This document shows, piece by piece, positions 48,447 through 58,139 of a stretch of DNA of 64,000 bases. Origin of the DNA: an uncultured Bacteroidales bacterium. Lineage in GTDB: Bacteria; Bacteroidota; Bacteroidia; Bacteroidales; Paludibacteraceae. The first letter of the stretch is position 1. Every line of letters begins with the position of its first letter. The notes below the pieces were generated by a model, which saw only the letters and a program-made list of their open reading frames with translations, searched no databases and was not told the origin of the DNA. The stretch is taken from assembly GCA_900316005.1 (NCBI GenBank), contig ONBH01000005.1, positions 16,692 through 80,691 of the forward strand, in the 5' to 3' direction. The position numbers were made by a program, and so were the translations under genes.

Positions 48447-49441
48447 TGAGTATGACATTAGCGCCAATAATAGTCTTTAATTATAATCGTCCTGATCATA
48501 GCTTGCAGACTTGGGAAGCATTGAGCCAAAATGAATATGCGGCTCAGACAGAGTTGTATCTGTACTGCGATGGACCTAAATCGAACGCTTCAGAAGAAAT
48601 GCGTTTGCGAATTGCAGAACTGCACAAACAAGCCAATCTGTATGCAATAGATGCAATGAAGCAGGGTAAGTTTAAAGCCGTACATGTAGTATGTGCAGAG
48701 CAGAACAAAGGTCTCGCCAATAGCATTATTGGAGGTGTGACAGATGTCATCAATATGCAAGGACGAGTAATTGTACTAGAGGATGATTTACTAACATCCC
48801 CATATTTCCTCAAATACATGAACAGTGCGTTGGATAAATATGAATCTTATCCGGCAGTGTTTACGATCTCTGCGAATCGTCCTCCGGTAAATAAGATGGC
48901 TATCCCTGAAGACTATCCGTACGATGTGTTCGTCAGCCTCCGTCCATTCTCTACCGGTTGGGCTACTTGGAAAGAGAAATGGGAGCGTATCGATTGGAGT
49001 CTCGATTACCTCGATGACTTCTTGAAACATCCGCAGCAAATTAAATCTTTCCATCACGGGGGAGATGATCTGACAGATATGTTGCTGATGCAGCGTGATG
49101 GGAAAATTGATAGTTGGGCAATACGTTATGTGTTCCAGCATTTCTACCATCATGCTGTGGCTATATTGCCGTGCATCCCCTATGTGGATAACATCGGTTT
49201 TGACGGTACGGGTATTCATAGTTGGAATGACGAGAGAGACTTCCGGAATAATGTGAATGTCGCTCCGGAGAATCCTCGTTTGCCGGATATAATCTATGAA
49301 GATGAGCGTATCATTAACGCATTCTTTAGTTACTATTGCAACAGTAAACGTCCGCTTTGGCAAAAAGCCATTAATTCCATTTGCCGCAAATTTAGCAAGC
49401 CCGTACCATTCGTGATAAAAAAGAAAGTGTACTATGAATAA
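48446..49441 (+). CDS. Glycosyltransferase, GT-A fold
   Basis: This 331-residue protein has LAPIIVFNYNRPDHSLQTWE, YLYCDGPKSNASEE, and the metal-type VIVLEDDLLTSPYFLKYMNSAL (about residues 109-130). Further family features are FSTGWATWKEKWERIDW and DMLLMQRDGKIDSWAIRY. This set is common among Bacteroidota polysaccharide glycosyltransferases related to GT2. It overlaps the next glycosyltransferase gene by 8 bases. Confidence 0.88.
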   Translation: MSMTLAPIIVFNYNRPDHSLQTWEALSQNEYAAQTELYLYCDGPKSNASEEMRLRIAELHKQANLYAIDAMKQGKFKAVHVVCAEQNKGLANSIIGGVTDVINMQGRVIVLEDDLLTSPYFLKYMNSALDKYESYPAVFTISANRPPVNKMAIPEDYPYDVFVSLRPFSTGWATWKEKWERIDWSLDYLDDFLKHPQQIKSFHHGGDDLTDMLLMQRDGKIDSWAIRYVFQHFYHHAVAILPCIPYVDNIGFDGTGIHSWNDERDFRNNVNVAPENPRLPDIIYEDERIINAFFSYYCNSKRPLWQKAINSICRKFSKPVPFVIKKKVYYE

Positions 49442-50435
49442 ACCAAATTTTAAGGATATGACAAAACCCTTTGTTTCGGTCGCACTCCGTGCTTATAACC
49501 AGAGTAAATTAATTATTAAAGCGCTGGATAGTATCGTTCAACAAGAGGTAGATTTTCCTGTTGAGATTTTTTGTGGTGTAGATTTATCTACAGACAATAC
49601 TCTTTCTGTAGTTAGTGAATATGCCAAACATTTGCCTGAGCATTTCACACTCAAGGTAATTGAACATACTAAAAGTATGGGAGGGGCAAGGAATTTAATG
49701 TCAGTACTCAGACAATGCGAGGGGAAATACATAGCTTGGTTAGATGGTGATGATTACTGGGTAGATAAGTTAAAAACAAAGAAGCAGATAGCGATATTAG
49801 AAGCCGATGAGGGAATAGGGGTTGTATATACCAATGATTATATAGATAGTCCTTATGCCAAGAATCTGTTTGAAGAACGAGAGCGTCCAACACTTAAAGA
49901 GAATGCATTCATGCAGCTACTAATAGCAAACTACATCACTTCTGAAACGGCAATCTTTCGTTCGGATTTGTTGCAGTTTGTGGATTGGGATGAATATGTG
50001 AAATATGAAGCAGATGATTGGTTTATTTGGTTAGAATGTGCAGCGCACAAGAGATTTATTCATTTGAAAGAACATACATCTGCGGCAACGATGTATAGAA
50101 CAATAGAGGGAGATATGACCATCGCGTCACTGAAATATGCGGAGTCGTTGCTGGGTTTGCAGAAATATTATCTAAATAAGTATCCGCACTTAACAACAAC
50201 GACGGTGCAAGATATAGATGACCATTATGCGGAACAGATGATACGTGCCGGATTAATGCTAAATGATATCCGATTGACGCAAGAAGCTGTGCGAATACAT
50301 AGTTTGCCCAAGAGTATGAAGATGCGGTTGTATTACTACTGCTTATCGCATAAGATGTCATTCCGCTTGTATATGTGGTATCGAGACATAAAAGGAAAGA
50401 ATAAAAAAACATCATTACAAAGATATTTTTATTAG
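49434..50435 (+). CDS. GT2-family glycosyltransferase
   Basis: This 333-residue protein has PFVSVALRAYNQSKLIIKAL, FCGVDLSTDNTLSVVSEYA and the metal motif YIAWLDGDDYWVDKLK (about residues 97-112). ETAIFRSDLLQFVDWDEY sits where acceptor-binding residues usually lie. The C-terminal portion is basic (DIKGKNKKTS). The specificity is unknown. Confidence 0.9.
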   Translation: MNKPNFKDMTKPFVSVALRAYNQSKLIIKALDSIVQQEVDFPVEIFCGVDLSTDNTLSVVSEYAKHLPEHFTLKVIEHTKSMGGARNLMSVLRQCEGKYIAWLDGDDYWVDKLKTKKQIAILEADEGIGVVYTNDYIDSPYAKNLFEERERPTLKENAFMQLLIANYITSETAIFRSDLLQFVDWDEYVKYEADDWFIWLECAAHKRFIHLKEHTSAATMYRTIEGDMTIASLKYAESLLGLQKYYLNKYPHLTTTTVQDIDDHYAEQMIRAGLMLNDIRLTQEAVRIHSLPKSMKMRLYYYCLSHKMSFRLYMWYRDIKGKNKKTSLQRYFY

Positions 50436-50436
50436 T

Positions 50437-51696
50437 ATGGAAACCATCACAAATAAGAAAGTAGTATTGCATTTGACTTCAGTCCTTGGAGGCGGTGCCG
50501 GGCAATACACTTTGAATATTCATCGAAATATGATTGCTGATGGATATGCCTCTTATGTGTGTGTTAATGGTAATCAACTTATCCTTCCTTCCGAAGAAGT
50601 AATCTCTATACAGCATACGAAGGCACCTTGGTATATTCGGATGAGACGATCTATGCTAAAGGGAATTATCAAACGCACCGGAGGTATGAATATGAAATAT
50701 GCTCCTTACAACCTCTTTGAGCATTTGGATTTCTTTAATCCGGATGAGTTATTGGGTGTGTTGCCTCAACGACCTACTCATATTATGGTGCATTGGGTGA
50801 GTGGTTTTGCGAATGCTAAATATGTCCATATCTTGCAGCAAAAGACTGGAGCCAAAGTATATTATTGGATGATTGATGAGGCATGTTTGTCCGGCGGTTG
50901 CCATTATCCGTGGGATTGCGATGGATATCAAAAGGATTGTTCCTATTGCCCGATGACTCAGTCTGCCATCATGAGAAAATGCATTCATCTGAATTTTTTG
51001 CACAAAAAGCAATATATACCGCAAGATGCAGAGCTGGTTATACCTACCGAAATGGATAGAATGCGGATGGAAAGGTCTCGCCTATGGAACGGACATATGT
51101 GGCATAAACTAATTGAAATTGTGAATGAAGAGGTGTTCTTCCCTATTGATGATAGGTTACCATTGCTAAAAGAGTTTGCACTACCGATAGATAAGCGGAT
51201 AGTGTTATTCGGTAGTTCCTTTTTGGATGAAGAGCGTAAGGGGATGCGTGTGCTTCTAAAAGCACTGCGTATACTTAATCGTACTGATATCTTTTGTGTA
51301 ATTGTGGGGTGCCGTGACGAATTGGATATTCCCAAACCCAATATGCGATTAGGACGGGTAGATCTACATACATTGGCCAAACTATATAGATTAGCAGACA
51401 TATTCGTTTGTCCTTCCCTGGAGGATTCTGGTCCACAAATGATTAACCAATCGATTATGAGTGGAACTCCGGTAGTCGCGTTTGAGAGTGGGGTGGCATT
51501 GGATATTGTACGAACAGATTTGACCGGCTATTTGGCAAAATGGAATGATGCAGCGGATTTGGCTCGCGGCATAAATAATCTCTTAGATAAATCAGAAGAT
51601 GAGCACCGACGCATGCGTAGAGAATGTCGAGATTTGGCAATGCGTCATTTTTCGAGAAAAATACAAAGTGAAGTAATTAATAAATTGATGAAATAA
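50437..51696 (+). CDS. GT4-family glycosyltransferase
   Basis: This 419-residue GT-B protein has an N-terminal Rossmann half with VLHLTSVLGGGAGQYTLNIH. A cysteine-rich segment (SGGCHYPWDCDGYQKDCSYC, about residues 154-173) is seen in a subgroup of these enzymes and may bind metal or form structural bridges. The C-terminal half carries IVLFGSSFLDEERKGMRVLL, GRVDLHTLAKLYRLADIFVC and the donor site PSLEDSGPQMINQSIMSGTP. It is the only GT4-type enzyme I see in the locus. The gene starts two bases after the preceding stop. Confidence 0.9.
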   Translation: METITNKKVVLHLTSVLGGGAGQYTLNIHRNMIADGYASYVCVNGNQLILPSEEVISIQHTKAPWYIRMRRSMLKGIIKRTGGMNMKYAPYNLFEHLDFFNPDELLGVLPQRPTHIMVHWVSGFANAKYVHILQQKTGAKVYYWMIDEACLSGGCHYPWDCDGYQKDCSYCPMTQSAIMRKCIHLNFLHKKQYIPQDAELVIPTEMDRMRMERSRLWNGHMWHKLIEIVNEEVFFPIDDRLPLLKEFALPIDKRIVLFGSSFLDEERKGMRVLLKALRILNRTDIFCVIVGCRDELDIPKPNMRLGRVDLHTLAKLYRLADIFVCPSLEDSGPQMINQSIMSGTPVVAFESGVALDIVRTDLTGYLAKWNDAADLARGINNLLDKSEDEHRRMRRECRDLAMRHFSRKIQSEVINKLMK

Positions 51697-51697
51697 T

Positions 51698-52816
51698 ATG
51701 GTTCCATTTAATAAACCGCATTTGACGGGAAAAGAAGCGCATTATATGTATCAAGCAGTGTCAGATGGTACATTATGTGGAAATGGTAAATTCACGAAGT
51801 TATGCCAACGATTCTTTGAAGAGAAATATGGCTTCATGAAATGTTTGCTGACAACTAGTTGTACTGATGCATTAGAGATGTGCGCAATCCTGTGCGACAT
51901 CAAGCCTGGGGATGAGGTGATTATTCCTTCTTACACCTTTGTAAGTACGGCATTGGCGTTCGTGCGCGAGGGGGCAAAAATTGTGTTTGCAGATTCAATG
52001 GGGACTAATCCTAACTTGGATGCAGATGCGATAGAGTCATTGATAACTCCTCGTACTCGCGTCATTGTGCCAGTTCATTATGCCGGTGTGGCATGTGATA
52101 TGGACAAGATTATGGAGATTGCCAACAAGCACAATCTGCTGGTCGTAGAAGATGCTGCGCAAGCGATAGACTCGTATTACAAAGGACGTTCGTTGGGTAC
52201 AATCGGGCATTTGTCGGCATTCTCATTCCATGAGACGAAGAACATCATCTCCGGAGAAGGTGGTATGATAGGCATCAATGATGAGCGGTTCATTCGTCGT
52301 TCGGAGATTATCTGGGAGAAAGGTACGAACCGTGCTGAGTTCTATCGCGGAGTTGTCAATAAATACGGATGGGTGGATACCGGTAGTTCGTTCCTGCCAA
52401 GCGAGGTGATTAGTGCATTCTTATGGGCACAGTTGGAGAATTTGGATGAGATCCAGAATAAGCGCAGGGCACTCTGGAATATGTATTATGAATTATTGAA
52501 GCCTCTTGCGGATAAAGGATGTTTTTCTATCCCTGAAATCCCGGAGTTTGCTACCAATAATGCCCATATGTTCTATCTCATATGTAACTCATTGGATGAA
52601 CGTACTAAATTGATTGCAACGCTGAAGGATAATGGATACCAAGCGGTGTTCCATTATCTAAGTCTGCACAAGAGTGAATATTATAAGAATAAGCATGACG
52701 GACGTGAGTTGCCGAATGCGGATAGATATACTGATTGCTTGGTACGTCTGCCTTTGTTCTATGAACTAGAGCCTGAGGATGTAGAGAGAATCTGTAGTGT
52801 TATATCTAATTTGTGA
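51698..52816 (+). CDS. wecE: dTDP-4-amino-4,6-dideoxygalactose transaminase (WecE/RffA type)
   Basis: This 372-residue protein matches WecE from end to end: VPFNKPHLTGKEAHYMYQAV, CLLTTSCTDALEMCAILCDI, GDEVIIPSYTFVSTALAFVR, VEDAAQAIDSYYKGRSLGTI and the PLP lysine in SFHETKNIISGEGGMIGIN near residue 181. WecE converts dTDP-4-keto-6-deoxyglucose to the 4-amino-galactose form. This gives the formyl- and acetyltransferases in the locus a plausible amino-sugar substrate. It starts two bases after the GT4 stop. Confidence 0.92.
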   Translation: MVPFNKPHLTGKEAHYMYQAVSDGTLCGNGKFTKLCQRFFEEKYGFMKCLLTTSCTDALEMCAILCDIKPGDEVIIPSYTFVSTALAFVREGAKIVFADSMGTNPNLDADAIESLITPRTRVIVPVHYAGVACDMDKIMEIANKHNLLVVEDAAQAIDSYYKGRSLGTIGHLSAFSFHETKNIISGEGGMIGINDERFIRRSEIIWEKGTNRAEFYRGVVNKYGWVDTGSSFLPSEVISAFLWAQLENLDEIQNKRRALWNMYYELLKPLADKGCFSIPEIPEFATNNAHMFYLICNSLDERTKLIATLKDNGYQAVFHYLSLHKSEYYKNKHDGRELPNADRYTDCLVRLPLFYELEPEDVERICSVISNL

Positions 52817-52832
52817 CTTACCAACTTCTATT

Positions 52833-53678
52833 ATGAAACTTACTATAGTCACAATAAATTATAATAACGCGGAGGGTTTACGTAAGACTCTCAACTCGGT
52901 TGCAGTTCAAACATACAGGGATTTTGAGCACATCATCATCGATGGTGGCTCTACTGATGGTTCGGTAGATGTCATAAAAGAGTATGACAACACCATTAAG
53001 CAAAGCGTCACCATTGATAAATCCACCATTCAAGTAAAGTGGATTTCCGAGAAAGACAATGGCATCTATGATGCGATGAACAAAGGCATCAAATTGGCAA
53101 CTGGTGATTATTGTCAGTTCCTGAATAGTGGCGATTATTTAGCATCCCATGATGTTACGGAACGAATGGTTGATGCGTTGTCCAACGGAATCGATGTGCT
53201 TTACGGCAACATGAAGAAAGTAATGCCGGATGGAAAGTTTGTGCGTGATGTATGTGGCGCAACAAACGATGTGACACTCAATATGTTCTATCGCGGATGC
53301 CTCAATCATTCTCCGGCATATATCAAGCGTTCGCTCTTCGATGAATACGGACTCTATGACGAGACACTGAAAATCTGCTCTGATTGGAAGTTCTATATGC
53401 AATCGATTGTATTGGGTAAAGCTGAAGTGAAATACGTAAATATCGATGTCACTATCTTCGATATGACCGGCATCTCCGAGACGCGCAAAGATATACTCAA
53501 CGATGAGCGTAATCGTCTCTTGCACGAAATGGTTCCGGAAGGGATCTTAAAAGACTACGACCGATATCACTTCCCCATGGAGCAGTATGACCGATTGAAA
53601 CGTCATCACCTTTGGGAGCTTGTCTGGGTCATTGAACGTATATTATTTAAATTAGAAAAATGGAGGATTCTAAAATGA
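52833..53678 (+). CDS. GT2-family glycosyltransferase (WcaA-like) with loop insertion
   Basis: The ATG at 52833 gives 281 residues; an upstream in-frame GTG lies inside the previous gene. Motifs are LTIVTINYNNAEGLRKTLNS, IDGGSTDGSVDVIKEYD and GDYCQFLNSGDYLAS (about residues 93-107). A roughly 17-residue insert (NTIKQSVTIDKSTIQVK) lies before WISEKDNGIYDAMNKG and is encoded by three spaced CACCATT words (52990-53030). The closely related enzyme at 45584 has an insert at the same site. The SDR gene start overlaps its stop. Confidence 0.9.
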   Translation: MKLTIVTINYNNAEGLRKTLNSVAVQTYRDFEHIIIDGGSTDGSVDVIKEYDNTIKQSVTIDKSTIQVKWISEKDNGIYDAMNKGIKLATGDYCQFLNSGDYLASHDVTERMVDALSNGIDVLYGNMKKVMPDGKFVRDVCGATNDVTLNMFYRGCLNHSPAYIKRSLFDEYGLYDETLKICSDWKFYMQSIVLGKAEVKYVNIDVTIFDMTGISETRKDILNDERNRLLHEMVPEGILKDYDRYHFPMEQYDRLKRHHLWELVWVIERILFKLEKWRILK

Positions 53679-54493
53679 AGGCATTTCTCTATCGTCTATA
53701 CCTGTGGCTCATCAAAGGTGTGCCGGTATATAAAATTGATGCCAATATCAAGACAATCGAGCACGGCAATGTATTATCAGGACAGAAGATCCTGATTACC
53801 GGTGGTAGCCGGGGGATAGGGTATCATATTGCGAAACGCTTTATTGCCGAGGGTGCTGATGTGCTGATCGTTGGACGTAATGCAGAGGCGTTACAGAAGG
53901 CTGTGGGTGAACTCGGCTGCAAGTATCTGGCATTTGATGTTACCGATATAACTCAGTTGCCGAACCTTATCGAAAAAGCCGCTGAGGCTTTAGGCGGCTT
54001 AACAGGCTTAGTGAATAATGCCGGTATATGCAATATAGATAATGGCTTCCTTAATGTGACGGAACAAAGTTATGACGAGCAGTTCTTGCTGAATGTGAAG
54101 AGCCCGTTCTTCCTGACGCAAGCGTTTGTCAAGTACGTAACGGAGCATAAAGTTCCTTCGTCAGGAGTGGTATTCATTACGTCCGAACGTGGACTCTATC
54201 CGGATGATGCACCCTATGGTATGACCAAGGCAGCAATCGGCAATATCGTAGCAGGAATAGCACGTCGCTTTGCGCTGCTAGGAGTGCATATCAATGCCAT
54301 CGCTCCCGGGGTAACGGCAGATACGATTAATCAGCCGGAAAAACAGGAGGATGCATATCTCAAAGGAGCTATAGGAAAACGCTTTATTATGCCGGACGAA
54401 CTCGCAGAGGTAGCCGTATTCCTCATGTCCGATGCAAGCAAGTGCCTGTCCGGAGAAATCATTCCCTGTAATCAAGCGAATCATTACAAATGA
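53675..54493 (+). CDS. Short-chain dehydrogenase/reductase
   Basis: Starting at the ATG overlapping the previous stop (ATGA) the protein has 272 residues; an ATG 15 bases earlier is possible. It shows the SDR cofactor motif ILITGGSRGIGYHIAKRF (about residues 38-55), LVNNAGICNI, catalytic Ser in VVFITSERGLYP and the YxxxK pair in YGMTKAAIGN. An extra N-terminal helix of about 35 residues with some hydrophobic character precedes the fold. It probably reduces or oxidises a sugar or polyol intermediate. It overlaps the next gene by four bases. Confidence 0.9.
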   Translation: MKAFLYRLYLWLIKGVPVYKIDANIKTIEHGNVLSGQKILITGGSRGIGYHIAKRFIAEGADVLIVGRNAEALQKAVGELGCKYLAFDVTDITQLPNLIEKAAEALGGLTGLVNNAGICNIDNGFLNVTEQSYDEQFLLNVKSPFFLTQAFVKYVTEHKVPSSGVVFITSERGLYPDDAPYGMTKAAIGNIVAGIARRFALLGVHINAIAPGVTADTINQPEKQEDAYLKGAIGKRFIMPDELAEVAVFLMSDASKCLSGEIIPCNQANHYK

Positions 54494-55473
54494 AAGTACT
54501 ATCATCCATAATACCCTTGTATAACTCCGCTAAATGGCTGGAGAAATGCTTGTATTCTGTATTGGCGCAGGATATTCCAGAAGAGGAGATGGAGATTATC
54601 TGCGTCAATGATGGCTCTCCGGATAATTCAGCTGATTTGGCACGAGAGATAGGCAAGAAACATCCGTCTATCATCGTAATTGACCAACCCAATCAAGGGC
54701 CATCCGGTGCACGGAACACGGGAATGAAAGCAGCGACCGGCAAATACCTCTGCTTTGTCGATCCGGATGACTACGTGTCGCCTAACGTGTATGGTACGCT
54801 GATTAAGCAGATGGAAGAAGAGCAATTGGATGCTATTCGATTTAATTATTGTACGGAAAATGAGCAGTATGAACCGATACAAGAATTTGCCCATCCTGTT
54901 CCTTTTGACTACACACCGAAGCTAATGTCCGGAGACGAATTTATTGGTTCACGTCTGCATGTGGCGTGCTATATCTGGACATATATCTTCCGACGCGACA
55001 TTATTATTAATAATGAGATATGGTGTTTTACCGGAGATTATTTTGACGACACACCATGGTTGCCACTTGTGTTACGGAAGGTAAAGCGTATGAATATAAC
55101 GCCTCTGTTGGTACAACACTATATCATCCGAGCTAATTCATTGGTACGAGCGGACTCTCCGGCTATGGCGGAGCGAAAAATAAAAGGTGCTATATTTGTT
55201 TTAGATCAATTATGTGAGCAGATGCAGACAGTGACGGATGACGCAGTGCGAAGTTGGTATAAGACAACGATGTCGCATAGTGCTTTTGGATTATTGTCTA
55301 TGGTTGCTATGAATCGGTGTGAGGAATGCGAAAAGTATATTGACATGTTGAAGAAATATAATATGTTTCCTCTTTCGTTTCGCCCCATATCGAGAATGGC
55401 TGCATTCAAGATGCATCTGGCGAATTTCAGCCCATTAATCTATTGTAAACTCATTCATTTTAAACACAAATGA
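54490..55473 (+). CDS. GT2-family glycosyltransferase
   Basis: This 327-residue protein has VLSSIIPLYNSAKWLEKCLY, VNDGSPDNSADLAREIG, NQGPSGARNTGMKAATG and the metal motif LCFVDPDDYVSPNVY (about residues 91-105). It has overlapping ATGA junctions on both sides, so it belongs to a tightly coupled run with the SDR and hexapeptide acyltransferase genes. The sugar specificity is unknown. Confidence 0.92.
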   Translation: MKVLSSIIPLYNSAKWLEKCLYSVLAQDIPEEEMEIICVNDGSPDNSADLAREIGKKHPSIIVIDQPNQGPSGARNTGMKAATGKYLCFVDPDDYVSPNVYGTLIKQMEEEQLDAIRFNYCTENEQYEPIQEFAHPVPFDYTPKLMSGDEFIGSRLHVACYIWTYIFRRDIIINNEIWCFTGDYFDDTPWLPLVLRKVKRMNITPLLVQHYIIRANSLVRADSPAMAERKIKGAIFVLDQLCEQMQTVTDDAVRSWYKTTMSHSAFGLLSMVAMNRCEECEKYIDMLKKYNMFPLSFRPISRMAAFKMHLANFSPLIYCKLIHFKHK

Positions 55474-56036
55474 AACAATTATTTGTTATATTTAATTTTT
55501 TGAGGTTGTGGCCACATGTGCTCTGTTATGCGTGCAGTAAGAACAAGAAGCATATCGCTGCGGATGTTGCTGCGTATAAAGCAGAGTATAAAGGCGGTTC
55601 GTTATTGTGGTTTTTGACGTACAATCGGTCGTTCCGCTCACTCTTTTATCACCGTATAGGAGGCATGTCAAAAGTGATAGAGTGGTTGGCTCCCGGGCAA
55701 GTGACATTGACGATCCCGAAAACCACAAATGTTAGGGACGGGGTATTGCTGTTCCACTCGTATGGTACTATCCTGAACGCGCGCGAGATAGGAGAAGGTT
55801 GCCGTATTGTATGCAATATCACATTAGGTGATAAGAAAGGCAAAACACCGATTATCGGCAAACATGTAGAGATATTGCCGGGTGCTGTGATTGCCGGGGA
55901 TGTGACGATAGGTGACAACTGCGTGATTGGTCCGAATGCGGTGGTGTATAAATCTGTTCCGGCTAATTGCGTGGTTGTAGGTAATCCGGCGTATATCTTA
56001 AAACGGGATGGATTAGTGGTTAACGAAAAACTCTAA
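55470..56036 (+). CDS. Serine-acetyltransferase-like hexapeptide acyltransferase
   Basis: This 188-residue protein has an N-terminal helical part and a left-handed beta-helix (about residues 90-185). The latter carries the LLFHSYGTILNAREIGEGC, GKHVEILPGAVIAGDVTIGD and VYKSVPANCVVVGNPAYIL rungs, a CysE/WcaF-like layout with a catalytic-type His in the first stretch. In this context O-acetylation of the glycan is more likely than cysteine synthesis. Two more hexapeptide genes follow. Confidence 0.87.
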   Translation: MKQLFVIFNFLRLWPHVLCYACSKNKKHIAADVAAYKAEYKGGSLLWFLTYNRSFRSLFYHRIGGMSKVIEWLAPGQVTLTIPKTTNVRDGVLLFHSYGTILNAREIGEGCRIVCNITLGDKKGKTPIIGKHVEILPGAVIAGDVTIGDNCVIGPNAVVYKSVPANCVVVGNPAYILKRDGLVVNEKL

Positions 56037-56042
56037 AACGCT

Positions 56043-56570
56043 ATGAGAAAGTTTTGGTTAATAATCTATTACGGGGTGGCGTGTAAATTGCCGAAGTCAA
56101 CAAGACCGGTGTTAGGTAAACTGGCTAAGCGGCTACGTCATCAATGCGTGAAGCATATTTTTGCAGAATGTAAGGGAGAGGATATCAATGTGGAACAGGG
56201 TGCGTATTTCGGAAACGGCAAAAACTTTCGTGTGCTCGGAGATGCGGGAATAGGCCGCAATTTTGCATGTCATAACAGAATCGTAACCATACAAGGAAAT
56301 CTCATGATGGGAGAGGATGTACTCTTCCAGGGGGGAGGACATAAATTCGACAATCCTGATGTGCTCATCGGTATGCAGGGTGATTACCCTGATACTCCTC
56401 TGGAAATAATGGAGGATGTATGGATTGGTTCGCGAGCAATTATTCTCCCTGGATGCAAGCGCATAGGCGCGCATAGTATAATAGGTGCGGGAGCGGTAGT
56501 AACACACGATGTGCCGGACTATGCGATAGTAGGTGGGAACCCTGCGTGCGTTATTCGGATGAGGAAATAA
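56043..56570 (+). CDS. Hexapeptide-repeat acyltransferase
   Basis: This 175-residue left-handed beta-helix protein has hexapeptide turns: [55 protein letters not shown] and [20 protein letters not shown]. The final segment [12 protein letters not shown] is the usual C-terminal loop. It resembles WcaB/LacA-type O-acetyltransferases. It begins six bases after the preceding acyltransferase stop. Confidence 0.87.
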   Translation: MRKFWLIIYYGVACKLPKSTRPVLGKLAKRLRHQCVKHIFAECKGEDINVEQGAYFGNGKNFRVLGDAGIGRNFACHNRIVTIQGNLMMGEDVLFQGGGHKFDNPDVLIGMQGDYPDTPLEIMEDVWIGSRAIILPGCKRIGAHSIIGAGAVVTHDVPDYAIVGGNPACVIRMRK

Positions 56571-56574
56571 TTTG

Positions 56575-56612
56575 CGCATGTATAGTGTATGATGTATAAT
56601 GTATGATGTATG
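56575..56612. repeat. GTATGATGTATAATGTATGATG iterated spacer
   Basis: Five imperfect GTATRATGTA words fill the gap and reach the start codon of the next acyltransferase. The same word family recurs at 63.8-63.9 kb in reverse orientation. Confidence 0.8.
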
Positions 56613-57149
56613 ATGAAATGGATTAGAAAGATATTGGAGTATTTGCGAGGAGAACCGCAACACTTGGATAAACTTATGCAGCGTGGTTTAAAGGTCGGAA
56701 AAAACTTTACTCGTATGAGTGGAGTTGTAATAGATGCGGCTCATTGTTATCATATCACGATAGGTGATGATGTATGTCTTGCTCCGCGCGTGCATATCTT
56801 AGCTCATGATGCAAGTACATGGCAATTTTTAGGTAAGACACGTGCAGCAAACGTAAAAATAGGCAATAAGGTGTTTGTGGGTGCAGGATCTATTATATTA
56901 CCTGGTGTTCATATTGGAGATAATGTGATTATTGGGGCGGGGAGCATAGTGACGAAAGATATTCCCAGTAATTCAGTGGCTGTTGGTAATCCTGCAAGAG
57001 TGGTAAGTGCATTGGATGTGTTTCTTGATAAAGAGAAGGCTAAAATGTATCCGGGAAATACTATCATTGGTATTAATTATAACAATCCCAATGATAGAGT
57101 AAAGGCGACAACTATAGCTGAGCAATATGGAGAGATATTTGTGAGTTAG
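56610..57149 (+). CDS. Hexapeptide-repeat acyltransferase (maltose/galactoside acetyltransferase type)
   Basis: This 179-residue protein has hexapeptide turns [20 protein letters not shown] (His as the likely catalytic base, about residues 50-69), [20 protein letters not shown] and [24 protein letters not shown]. The length and pattern fit nodulation/maltose-type O-acetyltransferases. The start ATG is made of the terminal repeat word, so the first two Met may be repeat-derived. It ends four bases before the GT10 gene. Confidence 0.88.
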   Translation: MMKWIRKILEYLRGEPQHLDKLMQRGLKVGKNFTRMSGVVIDAAHCYHITIGDDVCLAPRVHILAHDASTWQFLGKTRAANVKIGNKVFVGAGSIILPGVHIGDNVIIGAGSIVTKDIPSNSVAVGNPARVVSALDVFLDKEKAKMYPGNTIIGINYNNPNDRVKATTIAEQYGEIFVS

Positions 57150-57152
57150 TGT

Positions 57153-58139
57153 ATGAGTGAATTAGTAAAAAAAATATGGCTATATAGGTATGCCCATAGG
57201 GCATTTAATGAGATAAAGTGTTATTCTGTAGATCAAACGTCATCTGATGTAACTTTACATAATTATCTTTCCAATCCTTCACCGAAAGATTTTTGGTTGC
57301 GTGATTTTATACAAGTGCGGAACTTGCTAGATGAAAGTAGTAAGAAGATAAGTGTCTTCTCTGTCTTTGGTTCTAAATGGATGATGCGATTGAACAGAGA
57401 CGATATTAAGATCTTCATTGCTCGTGAGAATGTACATCGCGAACAATGGGTGGATTATGCAAATAATTGTTTAGATGTTTCCTCTATAGACCTAAGTTTA
57501 GGCTTTGACTATGGTGACAACGAACGTTATATGCGATTCCCGCTGTGGATCATGTGGCTGTTCCCTCCGACAGTTGATTATGAATATATTAAGGACTGGT
57601 GTGATCGTATCAATCAACCGACGAACAGCTCGTATGCTAATCGCAAGTTCTGCGCATTCCTTTGCTCACATGCGGATATTGGTCGTCAGGAGGTGTATGA
57701 CCAATTATGTTCTATTGGCAGAGTAGATTGCGACGGGCGTTTATTCCATAATAATGATGAATTGAAGCAAATCTATGACGATGATAAGTTACGCTACTTA
57801 GAGCACTATCGATTCAATCTTTGTCCGGAGAATTCACAGGCCAAAGGGTATGTGACTGAGAAACTATTTGAGGCAATTGCTTCCGGATGTGTACCTATCT
57901 ATTGCGGAAATGACGGGTGTACACCAGAACCGGATATACTCAATCCGGATGCCATTCTTTATATTGACATGCCGGGAGATAATGAAGAAGCGTTAGCACA
58001 CATTGCCGAACTGAACGCAGATGAAGCTAAGTATATGCAGTTTGTCAATCAACCAAGACTTCGGTCGGATGCTGCGGATAAGATCTATGCGTATATACAA
58101 GACTTAGAATTGCGTTTAAAGAAATTGATACAGCAATGA
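57153..58139 (+). CDS. GT10-family alpha-fucosyltransferase-like protein
   Basis: This 328-residue protein shows the GT10 pattern: FCAFLCSHADIGRQEVYDQL, then the donor-binding motif FNLCPENSQAKGYVTEKLFE and AIASGCVPIYCGNDG (about residues 228-262). GT10 enzymes add L-fucose in alpha-1,3 or alpha-1,4 linkage, and bacteria use them to make host-like Lewis structures. No GDP-fucose biosynthesis genes are in the window, so the donor, or a related sugar, must come from elsewhere. It overlaps the next gene by four bases. Confidence 0.88.
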   Translation: MSELVKKIWLYRYAHRAFNEIKCYSVDQTSSDVTLHNYLSNPSPKDFWLRDFIQVRNLLDESSKKISVFSVFGSKWMMRLNRDDIKIFIARENVHREQWVDYANNCLDVSSIDLSLGFDYGDNERYMRFPLWIMWLFPPTVDYEYIKDWCDRINQPTNSSYANRKFCAFLCSHADIGRQEVYDQLCSIGRVDCDGRLFHNNDELKQIYDDDKLRYLEHYRFNLCPENSQAKGYVTEKLFEAIASGCVPIYCGNDGCTPEPDILNPDAILYIDMPGDNEEALAHIAELNADEAKYMQFVNQPRLRSDAADKIYAYIQDLELRLKKLIQQ

